A stretch of 64,000 nt of DNA from Spinacia oleracea (Eukaryota > Streptophyta > Magnoliopsida > Caryophyllales > Amaranthaceae), in contig NC_079489.1 of NCBI RefSeq assembly GCF_020520425.1, forward strand, positions 15,276,001 to 15,340,000, read 5' to 3'. How positions within the stretch are numbered: the first letter of the stretch is position 1; each line of letters starts with the position of its first letter. The translations under genes and the position numbers were made by a program. The notes beneath the pieces are model-generated. The model had not been told where the DNA came from, ran no database searches, and worked only from the letters and a program-made list of their open reading frames with translations. Shown piece by piece: positions 1 through 11,929 of the stretch.

Positions 1-810
1 GAAACATAAAAGAGATTCAGGGAGCCTCGACAAGAATCTCCCCCACAGCCCTCCATATTTAGCCGCGTCACATTCAGAAAGATGCATTCGTGTGAAATTT
101 CAGACAGTAAAGTAAAAGTCCTTATGAAAATCTCTCCCGCCCCTATAGAGTGTCAGAACGGTTAATAAAGCACTTCAATATTATTATTGACGCAATAGTT
201 TGAAGGTTACTTCCACACATAATGAAATTTTTATCCAAGACTTTCCAAATTAAAGCATTTGTATTCTCAATCGGCATACCTTCCATGAATTTTAAAACAA
301 TAGGCAATTATGGGCTGATAGCCTGATACTAATGTCTTCTTGAGTTTTCTGAACGCCTTAATTGGTACTTCCTATAATCCTATAAGCCAATGGCGCAATA
401 CAATGTTGATTTGGAATCAAAAGGCTCATACAGGCCAATATGGACAAATCTAAACATCTAAACAAATCTGTACCCAACACCAGAAAAAACTGGCATCTGT
501 AATGCGCATTAGTTACCATGGTCCAGATACTCTAGATTGCAATGGGGACATAAAACCAAAACATTACTCAATCTGATATTAAATTATTCAATCAACAAAA
601 CAAAGCACTAAGCTTGAAACCAAAGTACACTTAAGCCCTTGCAATCCATCAAGTATTGAGATTACAAAGCTGATGCAGCCCTTGAAATTAAAAGAAATTC
701 TATGCAAAGGGAGGCAATACATAAGAAAGAGTTGTCACTACTCACATAGATGCATACACATAAAAACAAAACGGCAGAATCAGTATCAACTAGAAAAACA
801 AGAAACGCAC
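1..810. other. Probable further intron of the synthetase gene; nothing recognised
   Basis: Downstream, in transcript sense, of the third synthetase exon, whose GTGCG donor abuts position 811. The stretch is AT-rich and probably intron 3. I found no exon matching the next part of the editing domain and no clear repeat. Confidence 0.5.
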
Positions 811-3612
811 CTTTACATAGAAAAAATTCGCATTGATACACAATGCAAGGTTACTAGGAAGGGTCCATGGAGTTGTAGTCCATGCAACAAGAGATGCATT
901 GTGAGGATCATCCACAATGGGAAAAGTGACCAGGATTTCAGGATCAGGTACTTCCTGCATCACTTATGATGTTAACAACACAAATAACTCAACATATACA
1001 GCTATTGTGCGAGTACAAAAAATTAAAGTGATAAACAAAGTCTCCAACCTTATAATTTGAATTGGCCTCAAAATTTGATAGAGGTGTCTTCAAACCGGTA
1101 CTGTATGGCATGACCTGTAATAGACACAATATATATAATTAAAACAAAAGAGCATATATTGATTCAAGTACAGATCCATCAAGATTTTTATACACTAGGA
1201 AATGTAAAAACTGGAAGCAAAACAATAATAAACAGGGCTTATTACAAAGGTATTAGATGGATTGATTGGAATAACTATCTTGATTTAAACCTATGCAAAG
1301 GAATCTTGGATCACAAAATCCAACCGATTCAACTTAAGTAAGCCGATTATTCCAGAAAAATCCAAACAATACAAAACTAACATCAATCCCTATTGCCGAT
1401 AGTAGGCATCTAAGTAAAATGTTAGGTGTTCCACTTTGTTGGAGATAGATGGAAGGAAAAAATAAATAGTTTGTGGTTAGAATAAATTATCAAATGGAAC
1501 GCATGTATTTTTAGTCATAGAAAAAAGAAGGGTTTATTGAAAAAACAATTTTGACTTCAATCCACAAACCTAGAATACTCCATCCAAATCCAACTCCGAT
1601 CCAAATAGCTTATTTGGAGTTTACTAATATTACATTACACTTGATCCAAATAAGATACAGTTATACACGCGGCTATACTGAAAAAATAGAAGAATAGTTA
1701 TTTATCAACTTCTAAAGGTGGATGGTGTTCTGCTAGCTCAGCTCCCATATAATCCTTCATTCAAGAAAACACAAAACATTCTCACAAAGAACCCTCACAT
1801 AGAAATAAATTCCAATAGGAAAAAGGCCATACGATCATAAAACCTCCCGTCATGTTTTCATCCCAGCCAAAAAGTGTTCATTCTATTTTATATAGGATCA
1901 ACCAAGATGACAAGTTACATTTTCTTCATATGCGTCCTCACTCCAAAACATTGCTAAATCTACATTAGGTTCTCCTGAAAGAATGGCACTTGTCCTAAGA
2001 AAGTATTGATAAGCTTGTGGCTTCTCATTGCTTCCCTTATACGAAGTATGATTTCAGAGGAAATGTGTTTGTTCAAAAACTATACACAAATATATGGAAT
2101 GAATTCTTTTGACATTTGTACTGTTTTTTTGGAATTATGCGATCACTTCTGTCATCACTCATCAAACTTAGCCAAGAGGCCCAAGACAGTTGTTAGAGTC
2201 TTTACCCATTCAAATACAGGGAAACAAAACAAGCTACAAATTGTTGAGACCAATTAAAACTACCAAGCAATTACCAACCCAGACCTATTAGAATGAGAAG
2301 CCAACATCAATGACTAGATTGCAGTTCCCATGTATTTTGATGAATTGTATCATCATTATTAATATTGTTAACAGGATTGATGTTCACCTTGATTTTTTAT
2401 TGGACTCTAGTTATTTGAACTTTTGAAGACCACACTTATCCAAACTAATAGATGTCTACCAAATCCTTAGTTAGTAATACAACTACTGTAGTCAGCTCAG
2501 TGGAAACAAGAAATATCCACAAACATATCACCCTTTTATAGACATGATAATGCAGATATATCAGACCATGATCTCATCAACCCAGTAAACAGCCAATAAT
2601 AGATATACAACTCAAGTCTAAGCATTGAACCCTTTTAATTGTGGCTGTCTAACAGAAAAATCTTTCCAATGTAATGTTCCTTGTCAGTAAAAACAGTCTC
2701 TAATGCTTAAGACTGAACTCTCCTTATTCAAATTAAAACCTGCCGCATAAAAAGCACACTAATTCAGCTAGCACTCAATGCACATAACCCAAATGTCAAT
2801 TAACCCACAATAACAATGTAAACAAGTAAGGAAACCAGTAATCTAAATTAACTCTTTGGGGAAAAAAACATCAAAACCCTACTTTTAACACTAAAATCAG
2901 TCACTCAAATCAAAACACCCACTGACATTCAAACCAAAACCTGAAATCCCACATTACAAAACAATTAAAAACAGCATACATTAGCTAGCTTAGTTCGTAA
3001 TACCGGAGACCATGTATCAAATCCTGTCTACATCACTAACCTTCCAAGGAAACAATCAAAAGAAAAACAAGCACAAACCTTAAACCCGCGATAAACAAGC
3101 CCCTTCTGATGCAGCTGAGAAAAGACCCACCAAATAGACTCCATAAAACCTAAGTCCATAGTCTTATACCCATTCTGGAAATCAATCCACCTTCCAGCTC
3201 TTCTCACAATCTGCTCCCACTCATTCACATACCTAGTAACAATTCCTCTACATTGTTCATTATATTTATCAATCCCCATCTCGATCACATCGGACCGACT
3301 TTTAATCCCTAGCATGGAATCAATTTCATGTTCAACGGGTACTCCGTGACAATCCCACCCAAAACGACGGGTGACATGGTGACCCGTCATTGATTTGTAC
3401 CGGGTTACAATGTCTTTGATGGTACCAGCAAGGAGATGTCCGTAGTGTGGAAGACCTGTAGCAAAGGGGGGGCCATCGTAGAAGATGTATTCTGGGTTTT
3501 TTGAGGTTTTCTCCAATTGGGTTTCGAATGCTTTGATTTTGTCCCAGAATTCCAGGATTTTTTCCTCTTCTTTTGGAAAGGAGAAGTCTTTTCCCTCGCA
3601 TACGTCTTCCAT
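811..3612 (-). CDS. Isoleucyl-tRNA synthetase, cytosolic type (5' part, partial)
   Basis: Class I aminoacyl-tRNA synthetase that charges tRNA-Ile in the cytosol. Three exons are visible on the minus strand: 3612-3079 (178 codons), 1114-1049 (22 codons) and 954-811 (48 codons), all phase 0 with GT/AG borders. Residues 43-60 carry the [15 protein letters not shown] core with the class I HIGH signature as HYGH (residues 56-59), followed by the [10 protein letters not shown] and [10 protein letters not shown] blocks. Exon 2 reads [16 protein letters not shown] and exon 3 holds [15 protein letters not shown], the start of the editing (CP1) region, ending NANFFYVK. The start was chosen because [16 protein letters not shown] aligns with known eukaryotic cytosolic enzymes and no transit peptide precedes it. 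About 250 of roughly 1,180 expected residues are present. I could not find the next exon in bases 1-810, so the rest should lie beyond the left edge. No break seen. Confident in identity. Confidence 0.95.
1115..3078 (-). other. Intron 1 of the isoleucyl-tRNA synthetase gene
   Basis: The 1,964-bp stretch between the first two exons has a GT donor after the GFK codons at 3079 and a CAG acceptor before 1114. It is AT-rich. I see no transposon ends or coding exon inside it; the short open frames at 1159-1341 and 2006-2257 have no recognisable content. Confidence 0.85.
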
Positions 3613-4080
3613 GATTGGAGAATGTGAGAGGAGGAGGAGAAAGTGCGGCGGTGGGTCTGCAGAGTGCGGCGGCGGGGAGGAGGAGCTAGGGATATTGACT
3701 GAGGATGGCTAAGCACAAGTGAGCTTGGGAGAACTGTTACTTTGGGGAAGACAGATAAATTGTACGAGTTCGCTCAGGTCGAATCGGGTTCGAGTTGGTC
3801 AATCACAATATAAGGGGTTTTTTATTTAAAAAAAACATCACCTTCCAAGTTCCAATGGGCTTTTAAAAGAACTAAATACGTACGATACAAGTTGGTGAAG
3901 TTGGTTGGAAGCTACTCCTTCCATCTTTTTTACGTTTTCCTTTTTTTTTGTCCCAAAATAATCTTTATATTTCTTTTTATATTATCACATAAATTCTTTA
4001 ATATTCTATCAAAATTTGTGTCCAATGATTATTTTAACCAATTAAATTTCATTGGGCAATATAACGCAATTTGTACAAGT
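3613..4080. other. 5' UTR and promoter region of the synthetase gene, then spacer
   Basis: On the minus strand this lies upstream of the synthetase ATG. The first 110 bases are GC-rich and CT-rich on the transcript strand, as expected for a 5' UTR. I cannot place a TATA box with confidence. The open frames here are antisense shadows. Confidence 0.5.
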
Positions 4081-4198
4081 GAAATACCATTACGAGGTTG
4101 ATTAACGACAACATTAAAATCCTATTGTTGAAACATTGTGAAATACCATTACGAGGTTGATTAACAACAACATCAAAACCATATTGTTGAAACATGTT
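4081..4198. repeat. 59-bp tandem duplication
   Basis: The segment beginning GAAATACCATTACGAGG at 4081 is repeated from 4140 with about five substitutions, giving two adjacent copies with a 59-bp period. No coding role is visible. Confidence 0.85.
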
Positions 4199-5227
4199 TT
4201 ATTGAGTTGAAGTGAAAATATTATTTATTAAACAGAGCTCAAAGGAGAAACTTAAGTTCAAGCTCGGTAAAATTAAATCAAACCCAAGCACAACCGTGAT
4301 AGAGTTCGATCCTGTTAGGCTTTGACTAGCCCTACCAACAAGTGTTTGGATCAACTGGTAAGAAAATTGTTCCAACTTTATCAAGATCACGGGTTCAAGC
4401 CTTGAGAAAATAACATCATTTGTTGGTACAAGTGACAGTAGAACTTCCACATATTAAAGTCTGACATGGCACGAATTCAAATCAGTATGAATAGATCACT
4501 GGATGAGATATCTTCTTTTTTTCATTTATATTTTCACAAACCGTTGACTATTTGACTACTCCATATGTTACACCATCGACACAAAAAGAAGCACGGAGCG
4601 TTTGTTCACTTCACCTGAATTTCAATTATATTTGCTGACGTCCATCTTTAAACTCATGACCTCTCATATGTTAATGCAAAGTTTTATCCATCACCCCAAC
4701 AATGAAACTTATGACTCTAAAACAATTTAAAAAAGAGAAAAGTCGTACTTATGAATGTAGGTAATTCTATAAAACTATAATGCACAAAATTTATTTATTT
4801 GAATAACAAATTTTCTCTTAATTAATTTTTATTCATTTACTAATCAAATCATCTTATTTAGGTAAAATATAAAGCCATGAAATTAACATAGAAAATAATA
4901 AGAAAAATAATGTTGCGCTTTCTTTTAGCTAATCAAGTGTGTGTTTTTTTTCTTCTCCATAATGTATTTCAACTTTGTAACTCAATTAAAAATTGTAACT
5001 TATAAATATTCTTATAAGTTATAAGTAAAGTAGTACCAAAACAAGAAGTTTTACACAAAAAATTTAAATTACTCAAAAATTTAGTTCACTGATTATTGGT
5101 TAACCAATTTTAATACGGAGTATTAAACTACATATATTATGAAATTCATAATATTCTCAAACTGCATATATAAAGAAATTTATAATTGAATTTGAAATGA
5201 ATCCTAACACTTATAAAGCCTTGAACT
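4199..5227. other. AT-rich spacer
   Basis: I see no gene, structured repeat or transposon end in this stretch. Short open frames have no recognisable content. Confidence 0.4.
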
Positions 5228-5721
5228 TCTATTACTATTCACCCAATAGTGCACTTACCATTTTGCCCCCATTTTGTACCTTAATTTTTTTTTTTTTGTC
5301 TTATTCTTATCAATAGTGTGTGGACAATTATATCCTTTGTCATATAGTTACCATGTGTCTCTTTTTTTATTTTCTTTTTTCTTGTTTTCTTCTATTTTGC
5401 CTTACTCTTTCTTCCTTTTGTTGGGAACCAATAACCCATCCTACCAAATTTATCGCGTCACACTTTCTAACCTAGCTTTCCTCCGTCCTCTTCTCGTCTC
5501 TCCTATCAATGTTGCTTGTGGAATACTACAACATCAATGACACAATTATTGTGAACGTATGTATGATTTCATATTATTTATTACACGCAGTCGAACTTTA
5601 ACATTGTTTTTCTAGCATTTAACGTAAATTTGTAAATGTGAGTTTTTAACATAACATTTCTGCAAACTAAATTTGTATACCTTGGGGAATCGTGCGCACT
5701 AGCGCACGGTCCAACAACTAG
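5228..5721 (+). mobile_element. Probable small Helitron (3' end clear, 5' end tentative)
   Basis: The right end has the Helitron signature: a GC-rich hairpin (CGTGCGC, loop ACTA, GCGCACG, 5692-5709 region) followed by a short spacer and the terminal CTAG at 5718-5721, then a host T. A candidate left end, TCTATTACTATTCACCC, begins at 5228, but the base before it is T instead of the expected A, so the left border is uncertain. No Rep/helicase coding sequence is present, so it would be non-autonomous. Confidence 0.45.
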
Positions 5722-5781
5722 TTATAAAAAAAACTCAAACTATATGCAACACTCTGGGGCATCGCCCAGGTCTCTAACTAG
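5722..5781 (+). mobile_element. Second Helitron 3' terminus
   Basis: Sixty bases after the first end lies another hairpin (GGGC-ATC-GCCC, 5758-5768 region) followed by AGGTCTCTAACTAG and a host T. Both ends are followed by TTAT. The simplest reading is that the first Helitron inserted close to the 3' end of an older one. Confidence 0.5.
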
Positions 5782-5894
5782 TTATCTTATTTAAATGACC
5801 ATGAACTTATCTTAATTTATCTTATCTTATCTTATTCATCCTTATTGGAAAATATAAAAAGGCATCATTTGAACATATTAACGCTTATCTTATA

Positions 5895-6153
5895 CTCCAT
5901 CCGCTTCGAAATAATGGGGACAATTTACCTTTTTATGATCGCCAATGTAAATCTTTGGACATTAATATCTCTAATTTTATATTCGTACAAATTATAAAAG
6001 TTGATATTCTGAAAGTACATATCGAGACAAATCAAACAAGATCCCTCATGATTATATTTTTCCTTACCCATAAATCACAAATGATAGTCAAAATTGAAAT
6101 TTGTGAATAGTGTCAAAAGTCAAAGTGTCCCTATTATTTCGAAGCAGATGAAG
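5895..6153. mobile_element. Stowaway-type MITE
   Basis: Terminal inverted repeats CTCCATCCGCTTCGAAATAA (left) and TTATTTCGAAGCAGATGAAG (right) flank about 260 bp, with TA on both sides as the target duplication. There is no coding capacity. The ends are of the Tc1/mariner (Stowaway) type. Confidence 0.85.
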
Positions 6154-6280
6154 TATTATCTTATCTTTTTTTTGGCAAATAAAGTTATATTATTACCAAA
6201 AGGGCAGCTTAACAAGCTTTACAATGATAGCAAGAACACAAAGGCAACAACAGCAACAACAAACAACTAGCTACAAACAC

Positions 6281-9200
6281 CTAGCTCAATAACAACTGCC
6301 TTTGGCTATCACTAGCTCTACAAGCAACACGAAATTTTACATCCTGAAGCACAGCCTTAGGATCTCTGCATTTGTGATTAAACACCATCTCATTTATCTG
6401 TATCCAGATGCCATAAACACATTCAGCAAAGTACATAAGCAGCAGCTTATGTCTATCCCCAATCCTCTTTGTAGCCTTCAAAATCCATAGCAGCTCTTGA
6501 TCAAGGTTAGAAGGTCTCCTGGCAAAATGTAAACTGTCTAACACTGATTGCCAAATACTAGCAGCAAACTCACAGTCAAAAAAGAGATGAGAAACAGATT
6601 CAGGACATTTTGAGCATAAGGGGCAAAGATCATCAGTCACTACTTTCCACTGAAGTAGCCTATCTTTTGTTGGCAACCTGTTCCATAACACTAGCTAAGT
6701 AATGAATAAACTTTTAGGAGTGGTTGTATTATTACAAACAACTCTCCTCCAAGGAACTTTCACTTGATCCCCCATTAACTGGTACATAGCTTTAATAGAG
6801 AATTTGCCCTTCTTACACACTGCATCCCACCCACCAGCAGCAACAACATATTGGTGAGAGGTGAGAATCTTCTTTAATGACCAAGAAACTGAAGCAGGCC
6901 ACTGAAAAGGATATCTCCCTTTAATATAGTAAGCATGCACCCATCTACACCACAGCTTGTCCTTTTTATGAGTGAGAGCCCATAACAGCTTAGAGACAAC
7001 AGCTTTGTTCCACAAGCTCATTTCTTTGAGGTTCCACCCACCTGCACTTCTGGGAAGACATAAACTATGCCAAGCAACTAATGACTTCCTAGATGGGTCA
7101 GTATGACCTGTCCAAAGAAAGATTCTGCAGTAGTTTTGGATCTCCTTAATTACTTTCTTTGGGAGGATGAAGATTTGGCACCAGTAGGCTTGCAAACTTA
7201 GCAAGATAGACTGAACAAGTTGTAATCTACCAGCATAGGAAAGATTCCTAGCTGTCCAAGATTTAGCCCTACTAATGACTTTATCAATCAAAGGCCTGCA
7301 CTGATTATAGACCAGCTTCTTTGTAGACAGAGGTACACCCAAGTATCTGAAAGAGAATTGGCCTTCAGGAATATGAACCAAATCAACTATTGCTCTCCTT
7401 TCTGAAGCATTAACCCCACCTATATAAATATTAATTTTGTCCAAGTTAGCTTCCAGACCAGAAGTTTTAGAGAACTTAGAAAAAGCATCAAAGGGGTCAG
7501 CTCTTGCAAACATTAGCAAGTCATCTGCAAACATCAGATGTGTGATAACAAGCTTCTCACATCTTGGGTGGAAATTGAAATCAGGGAGAGATTGCAAGTG
7601 TTGGAGGTGTCTGGTAAGATACTCCATTCCCAAAGCAAACAGAAAAGGTGACATTGGGTCACCTTGCCTCAAACCTTTCCTAGCTCTAAAGGGGAGAGTA
7701 GGGGAGCCATTGATCAGAATACTGTAGGAAACAGTAGTAATGCAAGCCATTACCCACCCAACAAAACACTCAGGGAAGCCAAGCCCCATCATTACATCTT
7801 TCAAGAAGGGCCACTCAATAGAATCATAAGCTTTTTTTAAATCAACTTTCAGCATGCATCTGGGGGAGACATGAGACCTAGTGTAACCTTTTATCAGCTC
7901 AGTAGCCAACAAGATGTTACCTGCAATCTGTCTTCAAGGAATAAAACCTGATTGAGCTTCATTCACAACTTCACTAATCACAACTTGCATTCTAGTGGTT
8001 AACACTTTGGAAACCAATTTATAGACCACATTGCAGCAAGCAATAGGTCTAAAGTCTTTAACCAAAGTAGGGTTAAGAACTTTGGGAACAAGAGTGATGG
8101 ATGTAGTGTTGAACTGAGGTAACATAGTGTTAGACAAGAACAACTCCTTAACTTCTCTATAAACATCTCCTTGATTATATGCCAAGACCATCCAGACCAG
8201 GAGCTTTATCATCTCCAATAGCTTTCAGGGCTAGATCAATTTCATCATTAGTAACCTGTCTAATCAGCCACTTCTTAGCAGAAACACTAAGTGTTGGCCC
8301 TTTTCTCAAAGTAGGCAAGTGCACAGAAGGGAGAGAATGAGCAGAAGAACCAAGCAAAGCTTTATAGAAAGAGATAACTTCCTTCTGAATAGCCTCAGCA
8401 TCAACTAATTTGTTGCCATTAGCATCATATAGGATAGAGATCCTATTTATTCTGTTTCTTTCTTTCTTTCAGTGAGGAGAAGAAATAGTGGTGATTAGAG
8501 TCCCCCACCTGCAACCACTAAATTCTAGATTTTTGCCTTAGAGCAATCTCATCTACTTTGAGCCATTTCCTCAAGTCAGTTATACACTCAATTTCTTGCA
8601 GGTGCAACTCAGTGGTAGGAGCAGTAACCAAATCTTGTTGTACAGATGCCAACAAGGTTCTAGCTTTGTCAATCTTCTCAGCAATACCAGAAAATTCCTC
8701 CCTATGGAGACTCTTCAACTTACACTTCACTTGTTTCAGTTTACACCAAAGTTGGAACATACATGTACCAGCACCAGGAGAGTCCCAAACTGCTTTCACC
8801 AATGGTTCAAACTGTGTATGATCAGCAAGAAAATTCAAAAATCTAAAAGGTTTACCCCCTTCTGGAACATCAGGTAAGCAAGAGATCATTAAAGGCACAT
8901 GATCAGAGATAGAGAAGTTTAAATACTGCACAGGCACCCCACTGAATTTCATCACCCAGGCAGGATTACCCAAGCACCAATCTATTCTACTTGCTACTTT
9001 CCCCACACCAGCCCCTTTATGCCAAGAAAAATAACCACCAACACTCTGCAGAACACACAATCCAGCAGAAACAACAAAATTGTTAAAGTCACAAGTTTCA
9101 GCAGCTGTAACAGGACATCCATTAATTCTATCACCATCAGCCAAGATGGTGTTAAAGTTACATGACAAGATCCATGGGTATGCCCCCACACTGGCTTGAA

Positions 9201-9588
9201 TCTGTAACAGAGCTGACCATAAGCTTTTCCTATCCTCAATAGTATGCAGCCCATACACTGCAGTGAAATACAGATAAACACTCCCAGATCTATCCCTAAC
9301 CACACAGTGAATGAACTGCTCATGGCATGTTAGGATAGACAAATCCACCTCAAGGTGTTGCCAACCTAACCAAATCCTGCCCCTAGGGTTGTCTTTATAG
9401 TTCTCTCCCCAGCTCCAGTATCTACCAAACTTACTAGAAAGTTGCTTGAACTTTGTTTCTTTAACGCTAGTTTCAATTAAGGTTATAACATGAATACTAT
9501 TCTTATTTAAAAGCTGCTTAACCTCAACAATCTTACCATGATCATTAAGGCCTCTAACATTCCATGAACAAAGACTAACCTTCTTCAT
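6281..9588 (-). pseudogene. LINE ORF2: endonuclease + reverse transcriptase + zf-RVT, broken
   Basis: ORF2 starts at 9588 with MKKVSLCSWNVRGLND, the opening of an exonuclease-endonuclease-phosphatase domain. Later motifs are SCNFNTILADGDR and SDHVPLMIS. The reverse transcriptase follows: KVDLKKAYDSIEWPF, GLRQGDPMSPFLF and the catalytic FADD box (HLMFADDLLMF) near 7520. The C-terminal zf-RVT domain reads DDLCPLCSKCPESVSHLFFDC (split here as DDLCPLCSKC and PESVSHLFFDC). Breaks seen: a Q-to-stop change after KSRI near 8518, a frameshift in the run of AAG near 8465, a short deletion with frameshift near 8180 after KAPGLDG, a G-to-stop change after SGFIP near 7933, and a W-to-stop change after SLFIT near 6693. 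Otherwise the reading frame is readable throughout, so decay is moderate. Confidence 0.9.
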
Positions 9589-9834
9589 GATTAGGTGATT
9601 GAGTAACAGTGTGGTCATCTCCAACGTCAGTCATATCCCCATCAGTTATTTCTTTGAACCCCAAATCACTTGAAAGAAATGTGAATGGATTACTAGGACT
9701 CATGTTTCTCATTCTAGAAGGCCCTTTGGTCCTTCTGGTTACAATCTGCCAGTCAACATTTCCACTAGCTTGTGGACAACTTGAGTGTGAGGTGGTGTAT
9801 GTGCATTGGTACTTACAACCTGTGGTTGTTCAGC

Positions 9835-10969
9835 CTATTGCATCTGCTTTGGCACCCAAACTTTCTTCACAGCTGGTTTAACAGGCTTAGCCTTTTGTAT
9901 TTTATCACAGTCATGACCCACTACATTGCAAGGTTTACAGAATTGTGGCTTCCAATCATATGACACTGGTTGCTTAAAAGCTTTCCCAGTAGTATCCTCT
10001 ATCCAAACATGATCAGGCAATGGATTAGTGACATCCATTTCAATCAGTACCCTAGCAAAGGAAACCCTTTCTTGCCTTGTTGTGCACCCATCTGCAAATA
10101 AAGGAACTCCTAGCAAGCTGCTGATCCTGCTAATAGAATCACTACCCCAACAGTTGAGAGGAAGGTTAGGAAATTTCACCCACATTGGAATAACCTTAAG
10201 AACTTCTTCATAGAAATTGAAATTTGCTACCCAAGGCTTAATAATGACAGGTTTACCATAGAAGGTATAGGGTCCACCAGCAACTATAGTGTTTTTGTCT
10301 TCTACATTAGCAAACTTAAGGATGAAGTAACCCTCATCATGGTAGAAGACCTGTGGTTGTGTCACATTGCTCCACACAGCAGCCATAAACCTCTTGACAG
10401 AGGCAATAGTGGGGGATTCCCCCACCACATACATGACTATCGCAGCCTGCCATTTATCAGCCATAGAATCCAACTCCTTCTGCTGGAGTTGAGCTACTTT
10501 CCTACCATCTTTAACAAGAGGATTAATAAATCCAAGCTCAGCCCCCTTCAAAGCCATTTTCGAACCAACAAATAAGTTTTTCCAAGGATCAGCAGGTAGA
10601 GTAACAACAGGGTCTACAATCACATGAGCACTAGCATTGCAATTATTAGAGTTTTCATTACTTGCATGGCTCAACCACAACAGGAACAACAGCAGGGGAT
10701 TGTGAAAAAACAGAGTCCGTACAATTTTTTTCGTTCAATCGACCATTCCAGGTTAAGCCAAGCTCAAGATTTAGTGCAATTATGACTCTATGGAGTTTCT
10801 TAGGGATCATACCAGCCGAAGGATGCACTAGATCTGAGTGAATGAGTTCATCATCGTCTTCAATCAGCGCAAAACTGGAATCATCTGGGTTTCCATTTCG
10901 AGCATCAGTATCTCCTTGAATGATATCACAAGTAGCAGGAATCGTACGAGAATCATCTTCCGAAGCCAC
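9835..10969 (-). pseudogene. LINE ORF1: DUF4283 / zinc-knuckle protein
   Basis: ORF1 of the LINE. The first reading frame (10969 to about 10660, MASEDDSRTIPATCD...) is acidic and is separated by one frameshift from the main frame (to 9835, about 280 residues). The main frame carries the DUF4283 region (KWQAAIVMYVVGESPT, GYFILKFANVEDKNTIV, GGPYTFYGKPVIIKPW) and a C-terminal cysteine/histidine cluster (FCKPCNVVGHDC) like the zinc knuckle of plant LINE ORF1 proteins, then a basic tail. Such proteins bind the LINE RNA. A stop follows KQMQ before ORF2. Confidence 0.8.
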
Positions 10970-11139
10970 CGGAGAAGTTACCGGAGCAGTAGTCTTCTTT
11001 TCCTCCCCATCAATGGAGGGGTGCGCACGTTAGTAAACACCCTTAACGTACACCACGCTCAGCAAGATAGAGAGAGAAAAAGAGAGTATCTTATCTTACA
11101 TCAACTTATCTGACCTTATTAACTCCCTTTTTTTACACA

Positions 11140-11432
11140 AATTATTATTTACTAGTGGTGTATAAAAATATTGTACACTAGATTAAAAGTTAACTCAAAG
11201 TGATTAAAAGTTACCCTTATGTAGAGTTATCTATTTTTTAGTGATAAAATTTTTCATTTTAATAAAAAATATTTTTCAAAATCACTAATAATATACGTAT
11301 AAAATTAATCATTTAACCCTTTAAAAATGTTTATCTATCAACTTTTTTACATAAATATAATAGTTACAAAAAAAGGTAAACGTTAGTTTGCTGTACAAAA
11401 AATTTATTGTACACCTTGTACACGCAATACCT
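11140..11432. repeat. Dispersed AT-rich repeat, copy A
   Basis: About 290 bp that recurs, diverged, at 46505-46830. Shared blocks include TTTTTCAAAATCACTAATAA, TTTATCTATCAACTTT and a closing TTGTACACCTTGTACACGCAA. No clear terminal inverted repeat or coding content; it could be a degenerate MITE. Confidence 0.7.
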
Positions 11433-11451
11433 TTTTTTTTCCAATCTCATA

Positions 11452-11490
11452 CTAGTAGTTGGTAGCGCGGGTTGCGCAGTGTGGCTGAAA
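11452..11490 (-). mobile_element. Helitron 3' terminus on the minus strand
   Basis: Read on the minus strand, a GCGC-AACCC-GCGC hairpin is followed by TACCAACTACTAG and a host T (A at 11451 on the plus strand). This matches a Helitron 3' end whose body would extend to the right. I found no matching 5' end; the CACTA insertion at 11706 may lie within it. Confidence 0.4.
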
Positions 11491-11730
11491 ATTTCAAATT
11501 TGGCATCGATGGTGTTCTAGCACCTTATGAGTATATGAAATAGTCGTATTCATTAATTTACCGTGCTTTCATACCACAAAAGTGAACTTATAAATCAACG
11601 TACAATTTCAGATATTTCGAATATGATATCTGAATTTTTTTAATGTAAAACGTGAATAGTTGTTTAATTTTTATTGAATTCAGATCGATTTCGGATTTTT
11701 GGGTACACTACTACATTTCTAATCAAATGC

Positions 11731-11905
11731 GACGGTTTAGGAAAGTGTAATGCGACACCTCACATAGAACCGTCGCATTAGATGAGGCTAATGCAACGGT
11801 TTCCTCTATAATACACCATGAAGTTGGGCTAATGTGACGGTTGTGATAAACCGTCGCATTAGATTGTCTAATGCAACGCCTTTTGAGACTAATGCAACGC
11901 CTGTG
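11731..11905. repeat. CACTA left subterminal repeat array
   Basis: Multiple copies of AATGCGACGG / CCGTCGCATTAG and the variant AATGCAACG in both orientations. In En/Spm elements such subterminal motifs bind the element-encoded accessory protein; here that role is inferred. Confidence 0.85.
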
Positions 11906-11929
11906 AAAATAAATATTACCTCACATTAA

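Larger units (their letters stand above)
6168..11086 (-). mobile_element. L1-type LINE, near full length, decayed
   Basis: A non-LTR retrotransposon on the minus strand. It has an ORF1-like nucleic-acid-binding protein, then an endonuclease/reverse-transcriptase ORF2, then a short 3' UTR and an A-tail (the T run at 6166-6173 on the plus strand). An 11-bp direct repeat, TATCTTATCTT, sits at 6157-6167 and 11087-11097 and is the likely target-site duplication. The 4.9-kb span is close to a full-length plant L1, so it is not 5' truncated. It is dead: ORF1 has a frameshift and ORF2 several breaks. The local sequence is rich in TTATC, so part of the duplication could be coincidence. Confidence 0.92.

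Noticed and set aside
673-969. 98-residue plus-strand open frame
   Set aside because: It is antisense to the third exon of the isoleucyl-tRNA synthetase gene.
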